This document shows positions 13,501-26,221 of a DNA stretch of 64,000 bases, piece after piece. The translations under genes were made by a program, and so were the position numbers. Origin of the DNA: Siniperca chuatsi (lineage: Eukaryota > Chordata > Actinopteri > Centrarchiformes > Sinipercidae); assembly GCF_020085105.1 (NCBI RefSeq), contig NC_058052.1, positions 18,020,733 to 18,084,732 of the forward strand, read 5' to 3'. Numbering within the stretch: position 1 is the first letter of the stretch; each line of letters begins with the position of its first letter. The notes under the pieces are model-generated. The model had not been told where the DNA came from. It saw only the letters and a list, made by a program, of their open reading frames with translations, and did not search any database.

Positions 13501-16500
13501 ATGGATTAATGATATCATAATTAGAATTTATCAGGACCAATCAAATAGAGGTTTGCCTTAAGTATTATAATACTAATCAAATTGGATAAGGAGGAAATAT
13601 TATAATCTGACTTAATCAGGATCCGTGCAGAGGACAAGAATACAATACATAGTCTGGAAATTCATTTTACAGTTTTCTGTCAGGTATAATTGTTGTATAA
13701 TGCACATTACTCCATGTATGCTGACCAATTTTGATTGTGTCTCCTCCCACAGACGAGCACATCTCCGCCTGTGTTTGGAGAGGTTGAAGTCCCTCATCCC
13801 TCTGGGACCAGACTGCAGTCGGCACACCACACTGGGACTGCTCAACAAGGCCAAAGCACATATCAAGGTGTGGTAGTCTAAGGCAGCCCCTATAGTATGG
13901 TACCGTCATGGGATTAAGGGCTAAATTCTGTCCATTTTTGTGCTCAAAAGTAATGATGTAAACATATTTACACACTGTTCCCATTGCTTCTTTTTTCCTT
14001 ACTGGCCATGTGTTAGTGGTTTGTAATACCAATTTGGGAAAGTAGCAGTAACAATATTGAGTCATCATGCTGAAATAGGCATTTTTCACAGCAGACATTT
14101 TGACTTATCATAGTAGGAAAAGCACAGGTGTTACTAATAATATTAACAATGGCTCTGTTCTATTCGAGTGTCCCAGTAAGCCGTGACAGTATGGCAGTAT
14201 GACCAGCATGCACAATACCAGGACCCTGAAACCAAAGCAGCCAAATGGAATTGTTCATTTTATTATTTACTCCTGTGCTTTTCCTAATGTGACATGTCAA
14301 AATGTCATCAGTGAAAAAGGCCTATTGCTTGCAGTGTCTCACTATAAACATTTATCTCTTTTGTACATTGTTTTGGATAAAAGCATCTGCCAAATGAATA
14401 AATGTAAACTTGTGTATTTGTACATAAATGTTTTATACTCACAAGGCAAAAGAACATGTGTGCCTATTGCTCACATATTCTTAGAGTCCAGAGATATCTG
14501 GCTGCTCCCTTGAGTAAAAAACGGTCCATGTCATATTGACAGCAAATATAGATCTGCAGAACTACAGAGGCTGACTGATATACAAGGGAGGGTCCTAGTG
14601 TCCATTTGATTCCTTTGTGAGACCCAATGTGAAGCCATAGTGATGGCTTACAAAATGTAAGCCTTACCAATCAATAGACTGATCCTGTTTTTTATTTTTA
14701 TAGCAAAATTGTATTTTAGTCTCCTAGCTCTCATGGTACAAGCTGCTGGGCTGTACTGATACTTTACTGTCCATCAGGTGTGATCACAGTGCAGCTCCAC
14801 TGTCTACATAGATTTAGCCTGAAATCCATTTGAACTTTGAAATTTTATACATTGTTTGGTGTGTTAGTTCAGCGCTTGTTGACGGATGAAAGGGTATTGG
14901 TTGATAAAAACATAACAGCGCTCCTACTTGTTTCGTAATCACAGCTGACACGGTATAAACACCAGGAAAAGAGGTCTGGATTTTCAACCTCTTTTTTAAT
15001 CTTTTTGGCTCAGGTCCATGTCTAAAGTAAAGATTAATGTATGGCAAACTGACACCAGGTGTTAAATTGTCACTCAATCACCTCACATTAGAAGTGGTTA
15101 AATGATAGATTGACTATGTACAGCAACAGAGTTAGGGGTTTTCCCCAGGCACTTCTATACAGTCAGTTTTCTCAGAACCATGAAGCCATGAAGTGCACCT
15201 TAAGGCACTGGCCTCAGCATTAGGACATTATGGTTGCTGCTTGGTTTGTTCAGTTTTTCTTCCCCTTTGCCATAACTGCCCTTTGTAGGATATTGAGCCT
15301 CGGTGAGTCTTTGATTAGGTCTTGCGTCTTTCACACTACCGGATAACGTGGATAGTACACTGACCATTGGTCTTGAGAGCACCAGATCTGTCCTGATTGT
15401 AAGAACTGCCTGCCTGAATGGACCACTGACTGAGTGTATCTGAACTACATGAGACTGACAATAGGCACAAATTATTCTGTAGCGTCAAAGCATCCAAGAC
15501 TCAACACTTTGGCTCCCCTGATGGCTACAGTCAAAGTCAGATAAGATATGTTTTTGGGGGAAATATTGGATTTTCCTAAGCCCTGACTGTGCCTGCCCCA
15601 GCAGTGGGGAGCAGTTGACAGATGATTGAGGGCTGCAATAAGGAAACAATCTTGGCAACAATATGTGGGAGTTTATCACAGTGGGGGGTAATGGATGTCA
15701 ACTGTTGACTTTGGACTTGCCAGTTTGAAGTCCAGGAAATGTGGCTTCTAAATGCTGCTGTGAGAGTAAAAGGGTGGTGCAGGTGCAGCCAGAATTAATA
15801 TCATGGCTGCAGGAAGTGAAAAAAACTAAACTAAAAAAAAACACCCTGTATTGTGCTACAGGAAAAGCATGGATAAGTGCTACTCTCATTTGTATTGAGG
15901 CAACACTGTACCAAACTCCATTCAAAACATAATTTTACTGCATTTCTGATCGTGGGAAATGTACAAGCCTTTTCAAACATTACTCAGGACTAGCAACATT
16001 TCATTCCAACAAAGTCTCATCCCACAAACAAAAACATGTAAAAAGTAAACAAACACCCCCAAATCTTTAAACAGCTACTGTATATTATGTGAGATATGTG
16101 CCTTCATGCAAATATCTCCCTTATGGCACAGTCATTTAGAGAATCAACATGGGAGACATCAGAGGAAATGAACCATGCACAACAGCTGAGTCTCTGTGAA
16201 AAACTACAATGTCTTATTTTTCTGAATTTTATAAAGTTGTGAAATATCTAAAAGCTATATTCATTTTACAAATATCATCTCTATTTGTTAGCCACTTGCA
16301 ATTAGCCTTTAGTTGTGTTGGTATATCTAGCTATACAGACACCGCAACATGTTTTTTCTACCAGCAGTAAATCTTGTTCAATAACTGGCTCTCATACAAA
16401 ATGCTATGCTACTACAGTCGCATGAATCAGTTATTTATTTATAGCACGATCAGATGTGATGATAGGTGTGAAATGATTGTTTTTTCATATGATTATTGAG

Positions 16501-17628
16501 GCTCATAGTACATCTTCAGGACACATTTCGAGTGAGCTGTTTGTGTGTGTTGTTTAAAGTATACAGGCTTTATTTAAATTTACTATTGATATGCACAAAT
16601 GAACCAAAATCAATGACCAAGGTGGGGAAGTTTAAACAAGTAAATCAACAGCTAAGAAGGCAAAAAATAAATGTCTCAGCACAAGATGACCTTTATATTC
16701 ATTTGTATACTGAAATCCAAAACAAATTACATCATCTTTCACGTCATCTTTCACTTATATCCACCTCACACAGAGACACCAGCTATTCCTCTAGAATCCC
16801 ACCAGCAACTTGCTGTTTATTAAGAAGTAATAATAAGTTCACCATCCTCTCATGCATGTAGTATGTTAATCATGAGGAACACCTAGAGAGGTGTAGTCAT
16901 AATGGTGCGATTTCATGCAAAACAATGTAAATGTAAACACCCAATGTGGCACATTGGATCCACACACACTGATTGTCAAGTCTTGATTGTCTTTAGGTTT
17001 CTACATAACAACACAGTTAACTCTTCTGCATTTCCCTCTTTTCAGAAACTTGAAGAGAATGATCGGAGGAGTCAGCACCAGCTGGAGACCTTAGAGAGGG
17101 AGCAGAGGCACCTGCAGAGGCAGCTAGCCCAGCTGCAGACTCACGGAGAGAGGGAGAGGGTCCGTACGGACAGCCTGGGCTCCCGCATGGACTCTGACCG
17201 CTCAGAGTCTGACAGAGGTTAGTGTCCGAATCACAGCCTTTACCCAAGGTCAAACTTTGTAGTATCATTAGGGTTCTGTGCTAATCTATTTGTTGTTGTT
17301 TTTTTCACAAATATATTTATTGGCATTTAGTTTTTTACTAATCTATTTGTTAAAAGTATCTGTCACCATATACACTTTGGCTAGCACAATTGCATATATT
17401 TAGACTAGCATGATTCAGAAAATTAATCTGTATTAATTTGCATTTTCTTTTTGTTTTCGAGCAGAGGAGATTGAAGTTGATGTGGAAAGCACTGAGTTCT
17501 CCCATGGAGAAATGGACAGTGTAAGCACCAGTGGTGCAAGTGACCTGGATGACCACAGCAGCCGGCAGAGCTCGGCAAGCGATGAGGGCTACTCCACTTG
17601 CAGTCTAAAACTGGCCTTCTCTGCTTAA
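10526..17628 (+). CDS. mxi1: MAX interactor 1 (Mxi1), long N-terminal isoform
   Basis: Mxi1 is a MAD-family bHLH-zipper repressor that pairs with MAX on E-boxes and recruits SIN3. The exons are 10526-10754, 11894-11996, 12299-12328, 13753-13867, 17046-17217 and 17465-17628, giving 270 residues. The start is the ATG in AAAATGG, with A at -3 and G at +4. Residues 51-73 ([20 protein letters not shown]) form the SIN3-interacting helix. CEHGYAS is at 78-84. The basic region HNELEKNRR is at 114-122 with the E-box contacts H114, E118 and R122, followed by the helix-loop-helix (to about 165) and the zipper (about 160-200). An acidic serine-rich tail follows and ends in CSLKLAFSA. The motif [12 protein letters not shown] and the [16 protein letters not shown] tail identify MXI1 rather than MXD1, MXD3 or MXD4. 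The first exon matches the long (alpha-type) mammalian isoform. The 30-nt third exon is a family hallmark. Confidence 0.96.
11400..11500. promoter_or_regulatory. mxi1: CCAAT/CRE-like cluster in mxi1 intron 1
   Basis: Within 100 bp of the first intron lie an inverted CCAAT (CATTGGTC, near 11414), a direct CCAAT (TAGCCAATCA, near 11457) and TGACGTC (near 11482). Mammalian MXI1 has a second promoter for a short isoform near here, so an internal promoter is possible. However, no open short-isoform first exon (the MERV...-type start) was found downstream of it. Confidence 0.3.
14371..14407 (-). repeat. short teleost repeat fragment (SINE-like core)
   Basis: The minus strand reads TTCATTTGGCAGATGCTTTT followed by ATCCAAA. 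This is the most conserved stretch of a repeat found all over fish genomes. A second copy, in the opposite orientation, lies at 24021-24070. Only the core is left, so the family is not assigned. Confidence 0.5.
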
Positions 17629-19490
17629 AACACCAGCCTATACTTTCACTTCAGCTGCAGTCTTTTATGGCTTTCACCTTTCAAAATACCAGCCTACAGC
17701 TCCATTCTCCCTCGCAGTTTAGGTTAACTGTCCTCAGAAGAAGAACCAGCCTCAATCCCACCTTGACCTGACAAATGAAATGTCTACTCCACCCCGAGAA
17801 CCAGCCTTAAGTTCAACTCAGTCTAAAAGTTTCAAATGTTTCCCTCCAAAAGCCAGGGGGCTCCTCTACATCAGTCTGAAACATTTTACACAACAGCCTC
17901 AAATTTAACTTCTCTGGCAATATACAGTTTCCTCATTTTCAAAGTTGACTTAACCAATTACCTGAATGTCCCATAACCCTATTACCAGCTCAACCATACC
18001 TGCACTCAATACTGATCCCGTAGAGATCATGATCGCACCAGTGTCCAACACTGAAGGGGAAACTCTACCTTTAGTCAAGTTGATCCTCTGAAACCAGCAA
18101 AAACACAAACAAACCCAATACCAGCTAGAAGCTCACCATAGGGAACGTTTGCTCCATTTGCCTTGTAAAAACATTGCCCTTTTTCTTTGGATAACATATC
18201 CAGACGGCACTTCTTGTCAGTGTACAAGCCAGTGGCAAGGGCTACAATGTCTGCATTCCAAAATGTATATTACACTTCCATAACCTCTGCTTTAGGACCC
18301 ACAAACCATCATTGATCCATGTGGCGTCCCTCCTTTTGACTGAAATACAGTCTATCCAAACAGGTGGTGTAGTCCACCCTTGTTATTCTAATTTATTTTG
18401 CATATGATTATAGTATTTATTTTTGGTATATTTCAATTTGCTGTAGCTAGTTCTTAGTCATGCTTGAATGAAAAAACAAAACAAACTCTGCTGTTAAAAT
18501 ATTTTTTTCATTGTTTTTTTAATGTTTACAAATTTACTTGATATGAAATTAATCCCCACTGAAGCATATGCAGTGCTACAGGTTTAATGCATTACTCAAT
18601 GGTGTTTTGTTGAAAGAATGACACATCTCTTTAACACTGCGCAAATTGAATTTTATTTAGACAGTAATAAGCTATCCTGCACTTGTCCAAGCACAAGGCT
18701 CAAGCAATAACGCGTCTAGTTTTTATCATATCTTCAGTGTTGGCTGTGTTTAGCCCACTATTCTGTCCGTCCAACACCAAATTGCAGTTTGCTAGTTTTC
18801 CACTTGCTCCATTAGTGGTATCAGTTATTAATAATCAGCAGTAAAATGATTGTAATTGATTTTAAAAAGCTATGGTGCATGTGTGTTGAATGTAGCTAAT
18901 CATGTTGTAATGTAATTTGGATTGATAAGTCTTAGAAAATGTCTGTAGCATGATCAAGAACACTACAGAATACTATATACTATAATCATTTTGGTTTGTA
19001 CTTCAATGTTTATTACTGTATCTTTTTTGTATTGTAGCAGAAAAAGTACAAGTTTAAATCCTTGAAATTTGAAGACTTCCCATTAATAATTCAATATATA
19101 TTTGACACATAGAATTGCACTGCTGACCTGTTAGAATCCATGAAACCAAGTAAGACATTTCAATATGACCATTTATCTGCATTTTTCTGGTCCAAGTCCT
19201 AAGTAGATCACCACCAAATTGTGTCTTAACATGGGTATATGACTCTTGCACAAAGTTCCTTGTTACAGGTCTCCCCCCCCAACCTGTTTGGGAAACTATA
19301 AAATGCACTATGAAAGACTTTTGTTAAGGAAGTATGTCGAAGCACACCCCAGAATGTTTTCTCTCGTGCTTAATCAGCCATCCAAGGTGACATTTTTGCA
19401 AAACATGTGCTGCTGGTCCCCTGCTAGTACTTTGTTACAGTTCCTGATAGCTGTCCCTCGAATCTTAATAAACCTCTACCACCCAGACAT
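17629..19490 (+). other. mxi1: mxi1 3' untranslated region
   Basis: This stretch follows the TAA at 17626-17628. It contains many short tracts spelling CCAGC and CAACACCAGCC-like phrases in its first 600 bp, then becomes AT-rich. It is taken to end at the AATAAA near 19467. No protein-like frame is present. Confidence 0.5.
19467..19472 (+). terminator. mxi1: candidate mxi1 poly(A) signal
   Basis: AATAAA in CTTAATAAACCTC. It is the last strong plus-strand signal before the convergent smndc1 transcript. Earlier signals may also be used. Confidence 0.45.
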
Positions 19491-19701
19491 AAACCACTGT
19501 TGTCATTTTGTTCAGATAAATCAACTTGGATGTCTTGTATTAGACTGACATACTGTAGTTGTTGCCCAGTTTGTTCAGAGAAAACACAAGTATCACACAT
19601 AAATCAACCAGGTCTATAGTTAACACTGTCCGTTAAGCATTTTGAACTAACAAGTCACATGTGAAACAAAAAACTCATTTAACTTTAATGAAAAAACAGG
19701 T

Positions 19702-19707
19702 TTTATT
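19702..19707 (-). terminator. smndc1: candidate smndc1 poly(A) signal
   Basis: The minus strand reads AATAAAA here, about 630 bp past the smndc1 stop. A second minus-strand AATAAA lies near 19865. Both fit an end close to the end of mxi1 coming from the other side. Confidence 0.45.
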
Positions 19708-20333
19708 AACAGTTGCAGCATGCTGCTCACGAAATGGACTTATTAATGGTACAAGTCTTGACTGCCACCTACAGGACCTGACAGAGCAACAATGAAAATG
19801 TATTGTAAAAATAGTCAAAATGAGGTGGAAGCAATTATTTAAAAAACTGAAAACAAAACAATGTTTATTTCACTGTTATATATATATACAAAAATTAAAA
19901 CATAAATTCAGCCATCTCAAATTAACACCATTATTAACGTTCAGACTTCCCCACAATGGGTCAGTGTTAGAATCCAGCTTCAAATTTACACACCAAATCT
20001 ACAGGTGTATATTTATACATATCTTAGCAGGTATTTGGCCTAAGTGAAACCTGGACACAAACATCAAACTCTACAGCTTTTCTACAACACCACTTCCTGT
20101 TCTTACATAACAGGTGACCTTGTTCCAATGTAGGAAAAATCACTTCTATTTGGATTTTTGTTGTTGTACCTACATAATATATAAGAAAACTACATCAATA
20201 TTTCAAACAATGGTGTACAAGCAATTCCTTTCAAAGCCTTCTTTACTTGAGAAACTTAAATCATGTATAAACACAATGGAAAGCACTGATACAGGTAGTA
20301 TACAGCGGATTATTATATACAGAATATATCACG

Positions 20334-20546
20334 TCATTGTGGCATTAGATGTCTGACATTGTATTTTGACGTGTCATGGTACTGGGTCATGGGCTTGTCC
20401 GCAATACCACATGTTCCCACTCCCACCTTCCCGTTTACACTTTCTGGAGATGCAAATATGCTCCTCTTTACCTACAAAAAAAACAACAACAACAGACATT
20501 ATTAATGATTTGAAATATATAACAATGGATTATTGGACAACTTACT

Positions 20547-20617
<71 letters not shown>

Positions 20618-23600
20618 CAGCAGCAGCAACAGCAGCAATTCATGGACAGTGTGCTGCTAGTTTCAAGTTACCTGGCCCTCCAGTCACATACCTCGCTGCA
20701 GTATGCAATACCATGCAGTGTGAAGGACAAGGGGTGCATGAGCTAGTGGGTGAAATGGCTCAAATTCTGATGTCTGCCAACATTCTGAATTTTGAATCAA
20801 ATTTCAGTATGTTATAGGGTCTCCCTATAACATACTGGTTGAAACTAAAATTTTATGATCCCTGTTAGGAAACTGGAAATCATACAGCAAAGGTTCCTAA
20901 TTACATAATTTGTGGTGTTTAAGCAACAAAATTTCTGTCAGTTTGTCTTTCACTTTAAGTTGTACTGTGAAGTTGAGCTGCTGAATTCACACCTCCGCTT
21001 TGTTTTAACATACCATGGTCTTTAATTGTGGTAAGAGGTACAGTAAAAGACCAGATCACCTGACTTTGTGACTTCATGGACAGTGTGTTTTGCCAGTTGT
21101 CTCTATCGCAGAGCTATTGCCTGGCTAATTTAAACATAATCCCATTGTGGGGATTCACTACAGAAATGCAGCTGTGGAAAATAACATCAAGCAAGAAAGG
21201 AGATACCTATAGTATATAACCACTGTCTAAATTAAATTCAGGTCTCTGAAAAAAGAAAACATACCTGTCCTTTCTTGTTCTTTGAGTAGGCTTTGTTGTT
21301 GAACTGCTGCCACTTTGACTTTTGCTCCTCCCTCTCTTGCTCTAATTCCTTCATCCTCTGTACCTTCTTCTGGGCTTTCTTCTTCTTATACTCTCTCTGC
21401 TCTGCTATCTGCTCTTTCCTAGAAAGACAGACAAGGAAGAGAAACATTTAAACCCTGTCCATGATGTACAAATACAATCAAACAGGTTATAACAAGTATG
21501 GCATAACATTAATGAGCCCAACATACAGTATAACTTAAAAGAAAAACTGCATTAACGGAACTATGACCATAAACACACTATATATGTAGCTATAGCATTG
21601 TATAAACAGAGCTATTATAATTTAACTGAAAGAAACTGTTGAAGAAATGTGTTAAAAGGGAACACACAAGGGGTCTCGTTCATTAGTTTATGCATGGAAA
21701 TGAACAATTTTTATGTCGAAAGATGACACAGGGTCCTCATTTTTAAAATCAGTCAACCAAAGAAACAAAAAAGTCACCAGAGGCAATGCAGGTGTTGCAC
21801 TTCAAATGTTTACTTGAGGCTCTAGGGGGCAGATGTAAACCTGCAAGGTGTTAAAAGGTGTATGCATGATTCTGTAACTGCACTGCCTAATAGCCAACTC
21901 AAAGTTTGATAACAGAAACTGATTTTGGTGGCTAGTTTAGGAGAAATGTTATTTTTCCAGAATGGCCATAATGTCTTCCTGTTTAAATATCAAATTAGAC
22001 ACAAACCAATAACCAGCAAGTGATTTATTTGATTAACTAAGCCTAGAAAGGGTAATTTTGATGTCTATATAAAGGGGGAAACTGTCAATCATATACTGTG
22101 CAGCCACCTAGAAATGATAGGCAACTTGATCAAATTCACTCATGTCATTATGGGGCAAAATGAGGATGGCACAGTAGAGTGTTTACTGACTTTACTTATT
22201 ACTCCACTCACTGGTGCTTATTTCCTAGAATTATAGTCATATAATTAAAAAAAAGGGGGAGCTGGTCACAATTATATAGAAGGCCTACATGAGTCAAAAT
22301 GGTAAATAATAAGTCATTCCTGTGAGAACATACAGGTAAATCCCAGTATTTTCTTAAATGTTAATAAGCAGGATTTAAGCACAGGTTTAAAATGTACACA
22401 CATTAAGTGAGTGAGACAAGAGTTTTTTTGTTCATACCTTGATTTTGGCTTATCATCATCAGAGCGTTTCCCTTCCTCTACTGCTTTGAGGTTCTGCAGA
22501 GGAATCACTTCAGCATTCCCGTATCCAGAGAAGGTAACGGCTGCAGTGCCGTTCTCTCGGTCTATCTCCTCAATCTCAGCCTCATACACCCTGCCAAAGA
22601 ATCACGTCTGTAAGCAGGTGAGTATGAGCCAGAGACTCAAGCTCTACTTAATAAGCCAAAGCTGTGTGATGTATATGATTACAATTTACCTCAAGAACAT
22701 AAATTTCCCACAAACTGACTTTTGTTCCCCTTAAGGGTAAACATGCATCAAACTAAAATTACAGTTGCTTGTCTCTACACTTGTTTTGGGAAAATGCATT
22801 GTGGGGGGAAAAAAACAAAAGCATACTGCTTGTTCAAAATCGTTGTCTTCTGTAAACAAACACATCATTCCCATACATTATTCCTAGAGCATCTTGGTGG
22901 CGCAGTTGGCTTGGGCAAATATATAACATTTACACTGTGGGAATTAATCCAATTAGGGTTGGGCGATATGACATATATACCGTGCGACGGTAGAAATGTG
23001 TCCACCGGTAGAGATTTTGGTAATACCGTTTCCACTGCGGGAGCTATCCCTTAATGTCTCTGCCATATAATAGGGGCAGGCGATGTAGCAAATCAGGGCT
23101 GGATTCTCCTGTGATCCAGCTGCCTCACAAGGGAACGTGATTTGGGCAGCAGGACTGCTTACCACATTCTTACGTGACATGAGAGCAACAGTTGGTGGCG
23201 GTTATGCACCTCTAAGATGGTTTGCCAACTGCCGCAGAAGAATAGTGTGACAAGAAAACATGGAGGAGGAGAGTGAAATTGTAAATACAGAGCAGGAGGA
23301 GTTGTTTTTATTTGTATGGAAGTTCCAAATTAATCAATTAGTTATTTTAAACCATTTCTTAAATCGAATTTACATAACAATGTGCCGTTACTGTGAGATA
23401 AAATTATATGTAAGATTTTGGCCATTTTGCCCACCCCTAAATCCACTCCTAGCCAATCTCCACTGTCAACTATGCAATAGAGAGTCAAAGTTGTCCTCTA
23501 CTTTAAGTCATGCCTCTGTTGTGTAAAGTAATTCCTTATAGGTTTTCTAACAATCTTTCTGAAAAGCTGAGACATCATATGGGGAGTTTATTCATATTTT

Positions 23601-25154
23601 AAGATAAATAGTTATCTAGTACTGTAAAGGCTGATAGAATTTAAACACCTCATTATGTTAAAGGTTAAACAGCCAAGCACTCAACAACTACACTATAACT
23701 GAATGTGAAATTATTATACCTTTGTTATAATAACATGGTGTTTCATTCACTAAGTTACAACCAAGTACAGTGGTAGGTACAGTAGAACATGAATAGAACG
23801 CCACAATATAATTTGTGCACTCTTCAGAAAGAGTAACTCCTGAATTATCAGCCACAGTGAAATAACATCAAAACAGAGAAACTAACAAAAATTAAGGCTT
23901 GTTGTGTGGATTATCTGGTTTGGAATTTCCCAGTTGGTGAAATCTTTTTTACATTGTGCAAAAATAAGTAGCAAAAACTGGCTTCATCTCAAGGGACAAA
24001 ATGCAGTGACTATCTTACTACATTTAAATGAATTCATTTGGCAGATGCTTTTGTCCAAAGCAACATACAAAAAGACATGCAATCTTGCAGACCTAAATTA
24101 AACAATTAACATGGATGGACAGAACCTAATCCATAAAACCACTACTCTAATTCAGATAAATAAATACTCAAATTGTAGTGCTATAAGGGATGCGGTTAAC
24201 CTTACATGTAAAGTTTTCATGAGAAAAGGCTAGTAATACTCACTGTCCGTCCTGACTCCACGCAGCCATACACCTGTCCCCCACTTTCCAGCCATGCTTC
24301 AGGGGGACTGTGTCTGAGCCATTGGTACTGGAAGCACTCTCAGCGGGCTGTGAGGTCAGGAGGTCTTTTGTCAAATCGATGACTTCCTGTAGAAGAAACA
24401 CAATCAAAAGGGGGTCAGATATTCATGAGAGAAACAGAATGGGTTATTTTCGGTGAGGTCACTGGCCAATCATGTTTTGGCTTGTCTTAAAATAAACCAC
24501 TGTGGGAAACCCTAGCGACATACTTTACAATTCAGGGTAAGCAATTTAGACAGGTAAGTTTGAAAATGCTTACACTACACCATGACAATACTATTTTGAC
24601 TCTTTAAGATTCTAAAAAATTATATTTAAGAATAACATTTGCTTGTGAATGAGGATGTTTATTCATGTATTTCACAATACTTGAATATCACTAGGAAACC
24701 TGCAAATCTATGTAATCAAAGAAAGGTTTAAATTCCTGCAGACAAGTGAAAACCTAAATGTGAATTTTTTAAAAACAGCAAAATTTGGAATTCAAACCAC
24801 ATAAATGCAGACTGGTAGTTTTCAGAGTAAAATATTGCAGTGCTATACATTCAGTGGTATTTAATTTTCGACACTGACTATTCAGTAGTGGTTAAATTTA
24901 ACTATTGGCTATTCAATTGCTTATGAAATAATTACAGCCTTTCTTTGCCTCCAAACAAATCCAGCTATGAGAAATACGCTTGTGATGTGCGAATCTAACA
25001 CTTTCATACATCTCATTCACACAGAAACACAAACCTGTAAGTCTTTTTGTAGTTTCAGGAGGTCTTCATTTTCTGGGTCAGTAGATAAGGCAACTTCTAC
25101 TTGCTGTAGCTGGGCTTTGTAGCTGTTTAACTGTTTCAGCAATTCGTCCGACAT
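20334..25154 (-). CDS. smndc1: survival motor neuron domain-containing 1 (SPF30 splicing factor)
   Basis: SPF30 is a nuclear Tudor protein needed for U4/U6.U5 tri-snRNP joining in spliceosome assembly; it binds symmetrically dimethylated arginine. Coding exons in transcript order are 25154-25035, 24386-24244, 22590-22438, 21418-21265 and 20471-20334, all in phase, giving 235 residues (human 238). The N-terminal helix MSDELLKQLNSYKAQLQQVE is followed by a Tudor domain at about 73-130. The aromatic cage residues W83, Y90, F108 and Y111 are all kept. A charged coiled-coil (REYKKKKAQKKVQRMKELEQ) leads to the conserved tail KPMTQYHDTSKYNVRHLMPQ. The match to vertebrate SMNDC1 is near full length. 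The ATG begins the exon's open frame and lies 3' of a likely non-coding first exon near 25540-25650. The gene converges on mxi1. Confidence 0.97.
20551..20638. repeat. (CA)n followed by (CAG)n/(CAA) microsatellite
   Basis: About 33 CA units (20551-20616) run directly into CAGCAGCAGCAGCAACAGCAGCAA. The tract lies in the last smndc1 intron, about 80 nt upstream of the final splice acceptor. In the smndc1 transcript it is read as a CUG run followed by a UG run. Confidence 0.97.
22954..23439. mobile_element. hAT-like non-autonomous DNA transposon
   Basis: The left end TAGGGTTGGGCGATATG and the right end CATTTTGCCCACCCCTA are imperfect inverted repeats (about 14 of 17). The flanks AATCCAAT (22946-22953) and AATCCACT (23440-23447) match at 7 of 8 bases, which is the 8-bp target duplication typical of hAT elements. 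The element is about 486 bp long and has no transposase. It contains a ..GGTTTGCCAACTGCCGC..GAAGAATAG stretch. It sits in an smndc1 intron. Confidence 0.75.
24021..24070 (+). repeat. short teleost repeat fragment (SINE-like core)
   Basis: TTCATTTGGCAGATGCTTTT followed by GTCCAAAGCAACATACAA. It is the same core as the inverted copy at 14371-14407. It lies in an smndc1 intron, and the family is not assigned. Confidence 0.5.
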
Positions 25155-25529
25155 CTGTGTGTTGACAAAAAGAGAAGACAGTTTTTTATTTTAGAAAAGT
25201 TGGCTAGCTGTTTTAGCACGTTCTATAAGACAATGGTAAACATCTCAAATTAGCGATCTCTTAGATTAGCAATAACCTGACTTAACCACACAAATTGCTC
25301 GTGTGTTAAATGCGAAATAAGTGAAACATGGGCTACTCAAAATGTTAAGGGGAAAAACATGATATCGCTAACCTAGCGGTATGTCACAACGTTCACGTTA
25401 GCTTAACGCTAAAACGGTTAGCAAGATCCCTCGGCCCGGTTTCGTCGACGTAAATTTAACGTAACTTACAACGGCTAATGCTAGCGAGCGGCCGAGGGGC
25501 AATCACAAAAACAAAGGGTTGGTGTGTAA

Positions 25530-25700
25530 TCTTACCTCGGTATAAATTCTCTTGACCAATAAATACCGTAAGCATTCAAATCTCAACTCAATATTTTGCC
25601 AAAACGACTACTTAAAAGAACAACAGTACGCTCTCCTTCCCCCCGTACACAAATAGCCAACCGGAAGCCCGTGAAAGCCTTTCTTTCTCGCGATAACAAG
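25530..25700 (-). promoter_or_regulatory. smndc1: smndc1 first-exon donor and core promoter
   Basis: On the minus strand a good splice donor (GAG|GTAAGAT) lies near 25536, suggesting a non-coding exon 1 that joins the ATG exon at 25154. Upstream, TCTCGCGA (25686-25693) matches the TCTCGCGAGA core-promoter element typical of vertebrate housekeeping genes. GC content and CpG frequency rise around 25400-25700. Confidence 0.55.
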
Positions 25701-25984
25701 GATGTTCACATCAAATATGTCTCGTTAGCGTTCCCAGCGGCACTGCTCGCAATAGTATCTTCAGTCGGCTGCTAATTTCCCCATGCTGATATATTGCTAA
25801 TATTTACATACAAGTATGTGACACTACTGTATAACTACAACCACTACGACTATAGCATAGTATATGACTCATGGTTGGTGTTGTGGATCAAAATAAAGTT
25901 TTTCTAATTATGTTTTTACATTAAGACAAAGGGTACTTATTGACTTCAAACCTGATTTCACCACATCAAAATTATCCCCAGCCA

Positions 25985-26200
25985 CAGGATTTTCCAAACT
26001 GGGGGCTGGGACACCCCAAAGGGTCGCAAGATGAATCTAAGGGTTCATGAGATCAACTTCAACTTTAATTTGTCCCCAAAGGGAACTTGGTTTTCCAGCA
26101 AGGCATAGTTGCCTACATTACATAAGGGAGGGGAGGTGCCCTGTATACAATGCACTGGAAGTCCAACAACAAGAGGCTACTCGCTGGTATCCAAATTAAA
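25985..26200. repeat. interspersed repeat fragments
   Basis: Two patches resemble frequent fish repeats. The first has CCAAACTGGGGGCTGGGAC with GGGTCGCAAG (about 25994-26030). The second has TTCAACTTTAATTTGTCCCC with AAAGGGAACTTGG (about 26058-26090), which looks like the 3' tail of a LINE family. Only fragments remain. Confidence 0.4.
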
Positions 26201-26221
26201 TAAGTAGGGAGAGAATATGCA

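Noticed and set aside
13667-14098. 143-codon minus-strand frame
   Set aside because: It is antisense to mxi1 exon 4, and coding constraint on the opposite strand explains the openness.
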